Shown in pieces: positions 49,086-52,704 of a DNA stretch of 52,704 nucleotides (the stretch's first letter is position 1; the number at the start of each line of letters is the position of its first letter). The notes beneath the pieces were generated by a model, which had not been told where the DNA came from, made no database searches, and worked only from the letters and a program-made list of their open reading frames with translations. The position numbers and the translations under genes were made by a program. Source of the stretch: Armatimonadota bacterium (GTDB lineage Bacteria > Armatimonadota > Fimbriimonadia > Fimbriimonadales > Fimbriimonadaceae); assembly GCA_023392285.1 (NCBI GenBank), contig JAEVZK010000110.1, positions 1 to 52,704 on the forward strand. The letters are read 5' to 3'.

Positions 49086-50321
49086 ATGGATTCACCAATC
49101 ACTGCTCCTCCGACGTCTTCACCAGCAAAATGGGAAAGGATTCTCACCTCATTGGTGGTAACTCTGATTCTCCTAGTCGCATTGGAGTCCGTCACCGGAA
49201 TTCTCACTTTCCTTCAATATCGCGCAGATGCTGGTGCAGCCTATCAGAGCACCAAAGAGATTTCTCCTTACCTGAGAGCAATTCACTATTGGACAAGCGG
49301 TTGCCTGATCCTGCTCAGCGCGGTTGCCATGTTTTGGATGGCCGCGCTTCGATGGTTTCGCATGCATCCGGCGATCTGGCTTGGAACCGTGCTGGTGCTG
49401 ATCGGATCGTTCCTCAGTCAGATGAGCGGCAATCTGCTCCCTTTCGATAGGCATGGCGTTCAGACTGCCGTCGTAGAGGCGGGCATTTCGCATTCCGCCC
49501 CTTTCGCCGGAGGCTGGGTGGCGAAAATGATGCTCGGTGGCGACGGCTTTTCGGCGAGAACGCTTACGATCTGGGCGGCAGCTCACTTCTACATCTTTGG
49601 CCTCGTCGCAGTCGCCGCAGCCATTCTTTTGGCGATTTCGTTACGCCGCGTAAACCTCTCACCCAGTCGAGCTCTGCCCGCGGTGCTGGTCCTGGGCGCC
49701 CTGATCTTGGCGGGAGCAGTGTCCGCTCCCTTAGGACAGCCGGCATCCCTCTCGGATTTCAATTCATTCGATGCCCGCGTAAGCTGGTATACGTGGCCCC
49801 TCCACGGCATGTTGAACATGTTCAATCGGGTTGGCGCTGGCTGGATCGGAGCGATCTTGATTCCTACCCTGTTCATTGGCCTGCTCGTTCTCTCAACGCT
49901 CGTCCGTAAGAAGCAAATGGAAGCTGGTGCAAGTTGGACGATTTTTCTTTTCGGAGCCCTTTTTCTTGTTGCCGGAGTGGCGTTCGGTGGCCAGTTCGCA
50001 CCACTCACTGGAAATCGCGATCCCAAAGTCTTTCAAGTGAGTAAGAACGATCACTCGCCGCAAGACACGCAACTTGTCGCCCGTGGCAAAGAATTGTTCA
50101 ACAACTTCTGCAGTAGTTGCCATGGGCAGGACGGTGTGAAAGGTGGCATCGGCCCGGTCTTGAAAGGAATTGCTTCCCGCCGAGGCAGTGACACGCAATG
50201 GTACATCAGCTTCATCAAAGCGCCCACGTCGATGAAATCAAGTTCAACGATGCCGGCCTTTGGGCAGCTAAAAGAAGAAGAACTCCGCTCAATAGCGGAG
50301 TTCTTGATTGCCAATCGTTAA
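49086..50321 (+). CDS. Fusion of cytochrome b-like membrane domain and C-terminal cytochrome c
   Basis: The 411-residue protein has about seven hydrophobic segments. A cytochrome b/b6-like half follows the pattern LRAIHYWTSGCLILLSAVAMFW (heme His near 70) and WAAAHFYIFGLV (second His region near 170). A soluble C-terminal domain carries one c-type heme motif, FCSSCHG (about 342-346), and the late Met in MPAFGQL as axial ligand. The fusion resembles menaquinol-oxidising cytochrome bc-type electron carriers (quinol:cytochrome c reductases with tethered cytochrome c). The subunit IV and Rieske genes are not seen. The 3' end overlaps the convergent lipoprotein gene by 4 nt. Confidence 0.84.
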   Translation: MDSPITAPPTSSPAKWERILTSLVVTLILLVALESVTGILTFLQYRADAGAAYQSTKEISPYLRAIHYWTSGCLILLSAVAMFWMAALRWFRMHPAIWLGTVLVLIGSFLSQMSGNLLPFDRHGVQTAVVEAGISHSAPFAGGWVAKMMLGGDGFSARTLTIWAAAHFYIFGLVAVAAAILLAISLRRVNLSPSRALPAVLVLGALILAGAVSAPLGQPASLSDFNSFDARVSWYTWPLHGMLNMFNRVGAGWIGAILIPTLFIGLLVLSTLVRKKQMEAGASWTIFLFGALFLVAGVAFGGQFAPLTGNRDPKVFQVSKNDHSPQDTQLVARGKELFNNFCSSCHGQDGVKGGIGPVLKGIASRRGSDTQWYISFIKAPTSMKSSSTMPAFGQLKEEELRSIAEFLIANR

Positions 50322-51073
50322 AGGCAGGGCGATGGTGGAGGCGGAGGCGGCACGGATGCCCCGTTAGTTGCCGTCGTAGCCGGCAAGATGATGGTGCCGA
50401 GATTCGTGGTCACTCCATTGCTGAGCGCAGGCAGCGCACCTCGGCACGAGCCCGGCAAGAACCACTTCCCATCGAAGAAATACTCGTTGTAATAATTTGA
50501 ATGGTTGAACGACGTGGTGTCGATCTCAAAAGTGGTCGCCGACACTGGCACCGAAGCGCGGAAAAATCCGTTCGACTGAACCACCGAAGAGCCTACTTGG
50601 GTGGAGCTTGCATCGAAGAACAGGACCTTTACTCCCTCTGCGAATCGACCCTGCCCATCACCGACCGTACCGGATACAAGAGCTTGCTGCGGCTTGACCG
50701 TGTAACTACCCGACTGAACGCCCGTCGAGGTTACAGCAGTGATCGTGAACGGTCCGCCAAAATTGGTGGCCGTGAATGATCCATTTGCACTTAGAACGCC
50801 AGAATTGAAAAACGCATCCGTCGTGGTCCAATCAGAGGCGGACTGAACGATTCTTGTGTTGTTCGCCGTATATCCCGCGACCTGGAACTGAACGGTCTCG
50901 CCCGCGACGATGTTGGAAGGATCGATGAGCTGACCGCCGAGAAGCGCTTCTACCTTGTAGCGCACCACCCCGCCAGTCGAGCCTCCACCCGTTCCCCCGC
51001 CTCCACCGCAGCCCACAATCGTGAGCGCCAGTATCGAGACAAACGTTGTTACTGCTGCAATCCAAATCTTCAA
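50318..51073 (-). CDS. Lipoprotein with carboxypeptidase-regulatory-like fold
   Basis: The 251-residue protein begins with a TTG start, a hydrophobic signal and the lipobox LTIVGC, with a Gly-rich spacer after the acylated Cys. It then has an Ig-like strand domain (YKVEALLGGQLIDPSNIVAG) and a carboxypeptidase-regulatory-like domain (VSGTVGDGQGRFAEGVKVLFFDAS) typical of surface proteins. It ends in a Pro-rich PPPPPPSP tail. An AAGGGGATC lies before the TTG, which fixes that start. It is a surface lipoprotein of unknown function. Confidence 0.8.
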   Translation of the reverse strand: MKIWIAAVTTFVSILALTIVGCGGGGGTGGGSTGGVVRYKVEALLGGQLIDPSNIVAGETVQFQVAGYTANNTRIVQSASDWTTTDAFFNSGVLSANGSFTATNFGGPFTITAVTSTGVQSGSYTVKPQQALVSGTVGDGQGRFAEGVKVLFFDASSTQVGSSVVQSNGFFRASVPVSATTFEIDTTSFNHSNYYNEYFFDGKWFLPGSCRGALPALSNGVTTNLGTIILPATTATNGASVPPPPPPSPCL

Positions 51074-51127
51074 AGTGATCCCCTTAAGCCAATGGCTCTC
51101 TCCTAATAATACGATGACCTTTTTGGC

Positions 51128-51529
51128 CTATCGTTCCGTTCGATTGACCGAACTTGAGCGAAACGCGTGTGGCATGAGGTCGGACAGCTTGTATTCAGCC
51201 GTCAGCCCCTCATCATCCGAAATGAAAACGTCCACGTTCTGAGGCTCGCGAGCGAATTCAAATAGCACTTGAAGACAAGCCCCGCACGGAAAGCCGCCAT
51301 CTTTCGTCGCAACCGCGATTTGGGAGAACTCTGTTTCCCCTTCGCTCACCATTTTAAAGACTGCCGTCCGCTCAGCACACATCGTGGCGCCGTATTGGAC
51401 GTTTTCCACGTTGCAGCCGGTGAAAACTTGACCAGACCCAGAACGTAGCGCCGCCCCGACCCGATATCCGCTATAAGGGGCGTAAGCCGCTTCCCTTGCT
51501 TTCAGCGCCTGCGCGACCAGCTCGTTCAT
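51128..51529 (-). CDS. cdd: Cytidine deaminase
   Basis: The 133-residue enzyme deaminates cytidine and deoxycytidine. The zinc ligands and proton carrier are visible: Cys51 and Glu53 in MCAERTAV, and Cys82 and Cys85 in PCGACLQVL. The N-terminal REAAYAPYSGYRVGAAL and NVENVQYGATM segments bind the base and ribose. It is the tetrameric class. Its ATG overlaps the mutS2 stop by 4 nt (ATGA), so it follows mutS2 on the same transcript. Confidence 0.96.
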   Translation of the reverse strand: MNELVAQALKAREAAYAPYSGYRVGAALRSGSGQVFTGCNVENVQYGATMCAERTAVFKMVSEGETEFSQIAVATKDGGFPCGACLQVLFEFAREPQNVDVFISDDEGLTAEYKLSDLMPHAFRSSSVNRTER

Positions 51530-52704
51530 TTGAGCTCCGCCACCGTGACGCCATCGCCACCTTCCGAAGCATCCGCCAACTGATAAGAACGCACGTGCGG
51601 ATGTCGCCGCAGGTAGTCCTGAGTTAGCTTTCGCAAAATTCCTTCTCCCTTGCCGTGTACGATCCTTACCCGATCAACTCCGCCCAGCACCGCATCATCC
51701 ACGAACCGCTCGAGCTCTCGCTCGGCATCTTCCGCTCGCATTGCCCGAAGATGAATCTCTGTCGTCGCTGTCTGCGCCTTTTGCAAACGAAGATTCGGCT
51801 TGTTCTTTTGCAAAGGCATCACACCCGAGCTGATCGCCTGCAAGGTCGAAGTCGGCACCATCATCTTGATCGGCCCGATCTGCACCTGAGCCATTCCATC
51901 CTTGGGTTCACTGAGCACCGTGCCAGTTTGGCTATATCCAGAGATCTTTACCACCATGCCCTTGGCAATCGCCCCAGCAGCAACCGGTTCCCGAGTCTTG
52001 AATTCCTGAGCGAAGTCAGACCCAACCTCCTGAAGTTCCTTCAGCTTCTTCCGAACACCCTCCCGACTTCGCTGATCTGGCGCATGCTTGAGTTCTTCAA
52101 AGAGGTTCGCGGCCTCTAATCTAATCTCACGCAGCGCAAGATCGATCGCCTCTTGGGCTTTACCGTGGACGTTTTCCCGAATCTCCCGAGCTTCTTTCAG
52201 ACGTCGATCCGCTTCCGCCTGCTGTTTCTTCAGTTCGTTAATGCGCCGATCCGCTTCGCCCTGGGCTATCCTTGCCTGCTTCTGTGCAAGTTCAAGGCGT
52301 TCGAGCATCCCGGCCAAGTCGAGAGCTTGTTGCCCAAGACCTTCCCGCGCTTCCTCGATCACGTCCGCCCCGATTCCATATCGTTCCGCTATGCGAAGCG
52401 CTTGCGAAGCTCCTGGGGCGCCCAAGATCAGTCGATAGGTTGGTCTGAGCGACTTCGTATCGAATTCCATCGCGGCGTTCGTAAATCCGTCTTCGCTGAA
52501 CGCGAAAGCCTTCAGTTCTCCGTAGTGCGTGCTCGCTAAGATCGTCGCGCCTTTGCGATGCATGTTTGACAAGATCGCCCGAGCGAGAGCAGCACCTTCT
52601 GCCGGATCAGTTCCTGCACCGACTTCGTCCAACAACACCAAAGAGCCCGGCACCAAGCCCTTCAAAGCTTCCGAAATATTCTTGATATGGCCGCTGAACG
52701 TTGA
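51526..52704 (-). CDS. mutS2: MutS2-type endonuclease/ATPase (N-terminus cut by window edge)
   Basis: The visible 392 residues are the C-terminal part of MutS2. They begin with STFSGHIKN and LVLLDEVGAGTDPAEGAALARA (Walker B and switch), then a long coiled coil rich in Glu/Arg/Lys (about residues 150-240). A linker domain and a C-terminal Smr domain with RIVHGKGEGILRKLTQDYLRRHP follow. MutS2 suppresses homologous recombination and rescues collided ribosomes in various bacteria; the Smr domain carries nuclease activity. The N-terminal clamp and Walker A lie beyond base 52704. Translation of cdd starts within its stop codon. Confidence 0.95.
   Translation of the reverse strand, partial: STFSGHIKNISEALKGLVPGSLVLLDEVGAGTDPAEGAALARAILSNMHRKGATILASTHYGELKAFAFSEDGFTNAAMEFDTKSLRPTYRLILGAPGASQALRIAERYGIGADVIEEAREGLGQQALDLAGMLERLELAQKQARIAQGEADRRINELKKQQAEADRRLKEAREIRENVHGKAQEAIDLALREIRLEAANLFEELKHAPDQRSREGVRKKLKELQEVGSDFAQEFKTREPVAAGAIAKGMVVKISGYSQTGTVLSEPKDGMAQVQIGPIKMMVPTSTLQAISSGVMPLQKNKPNLRLQKAQTATTEIHLRAMRAEDAERELERFVDDAVLGGVDRVRIVHGKGEGILRKLTQDYLRRHPHVRSYQLADASEGGDGVTVAELK

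Overview
The window reads as a chromosome segment of a free-living bacterium, most likely from the Armatimonadota (Fimbriimonas-like). This placement is an inference. It rests on two PEP-CTERM proteins ending in a VPEPASM motif plus an Arg-rich tail, operons of pseudopilin-like proteins, a futalosine-pathway menaquinone gene (mqnE), MutS2, and a split ATP synthase locus. Genes are dense, on both strands, with short gaps. There is no phage, insertion sequence, CRISPR array or rRNA; one tRNA (Leu, anticodon CAA) is present.

Layout. 1-3.2 kb: partial 2-oxoacid dehydrogenase E1 alpha, a secreted sialidase, a glycine-rich RRM protein and a DUF1810 protein. 3.4-9.5 kb: a tightly coupled six-gene plus-strand cluster (inositol-3-phosphate synthase, CmoB-like methyltransferase, glycosidase-like protein with apparently permuted barrel order, histidine phosphatase, polysaccharide pyruvyl transferase, FrhB-like ferredoxin/F420 protein). 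This is the best candidate for an undescribed biosynthetic system. 9.5-12 kb: GH31 glycosidase with an inserted PA14 domain. 12-15.6 kb: tRNA, rhodanese, TM2 protein, glutathione peroxidase, VOC protein, and a small pseudopilin/membrane locus. 15.9-21.8 kb: MoxR ATPase, secreted foldase, orphan modA behind a structured leader, tandem secreted paralogs, and two exported proteins. 21.9-25.6 kb: D-cysteine desulfhydrase-like, methylisocitrate lyase-like, polysaccharide deacetylase and 2-hydroxyacid dehydrogenase genes. 25.7-28 kb: a locus of secreted proteins in which two genes carry frameshifts and the third is an intact paralog. 28.3-38 kb: PEP-CTERM protein, RecG, and ATP synthase genes atpZ-I-B-E-F-H-A, then two unrelated divergent genes (CoiA-like, hypothetical), then atpG; atpD and atpC are not in the window. 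38-40.4 kb: HisC and a Met/Cys-metabolism PLP enzyme. 40.5-45.4 kb: pseudopilin operon, PEP-CTERM/DUF4114-like protein, ECF sigma and membrane anti-sigma pair. 45.4-52.7 kb: subtilase, MqnE, membrane nucleotide cyclase, cytochrome b-c fusion, lipoprotein, cytidine deaminase and partial MutS2.

A recurring regulatory theme is a TANNNT -10-like hexamer ending 6 or 7 nt before the start codon, with no Shine-Dalgarno sequence. I count seventeen such starts, on both strands, which points to widespread leaderless transcription. I used this rule to choose several starts (9535, 31074, 36707, 36741, 39181). Genes inside operons instead use overlaps (ATGA, GTGA, TTGA) or a clear AGGAG-type site. All calls come from reading the sequence and remembered family motifs; no database search was run.
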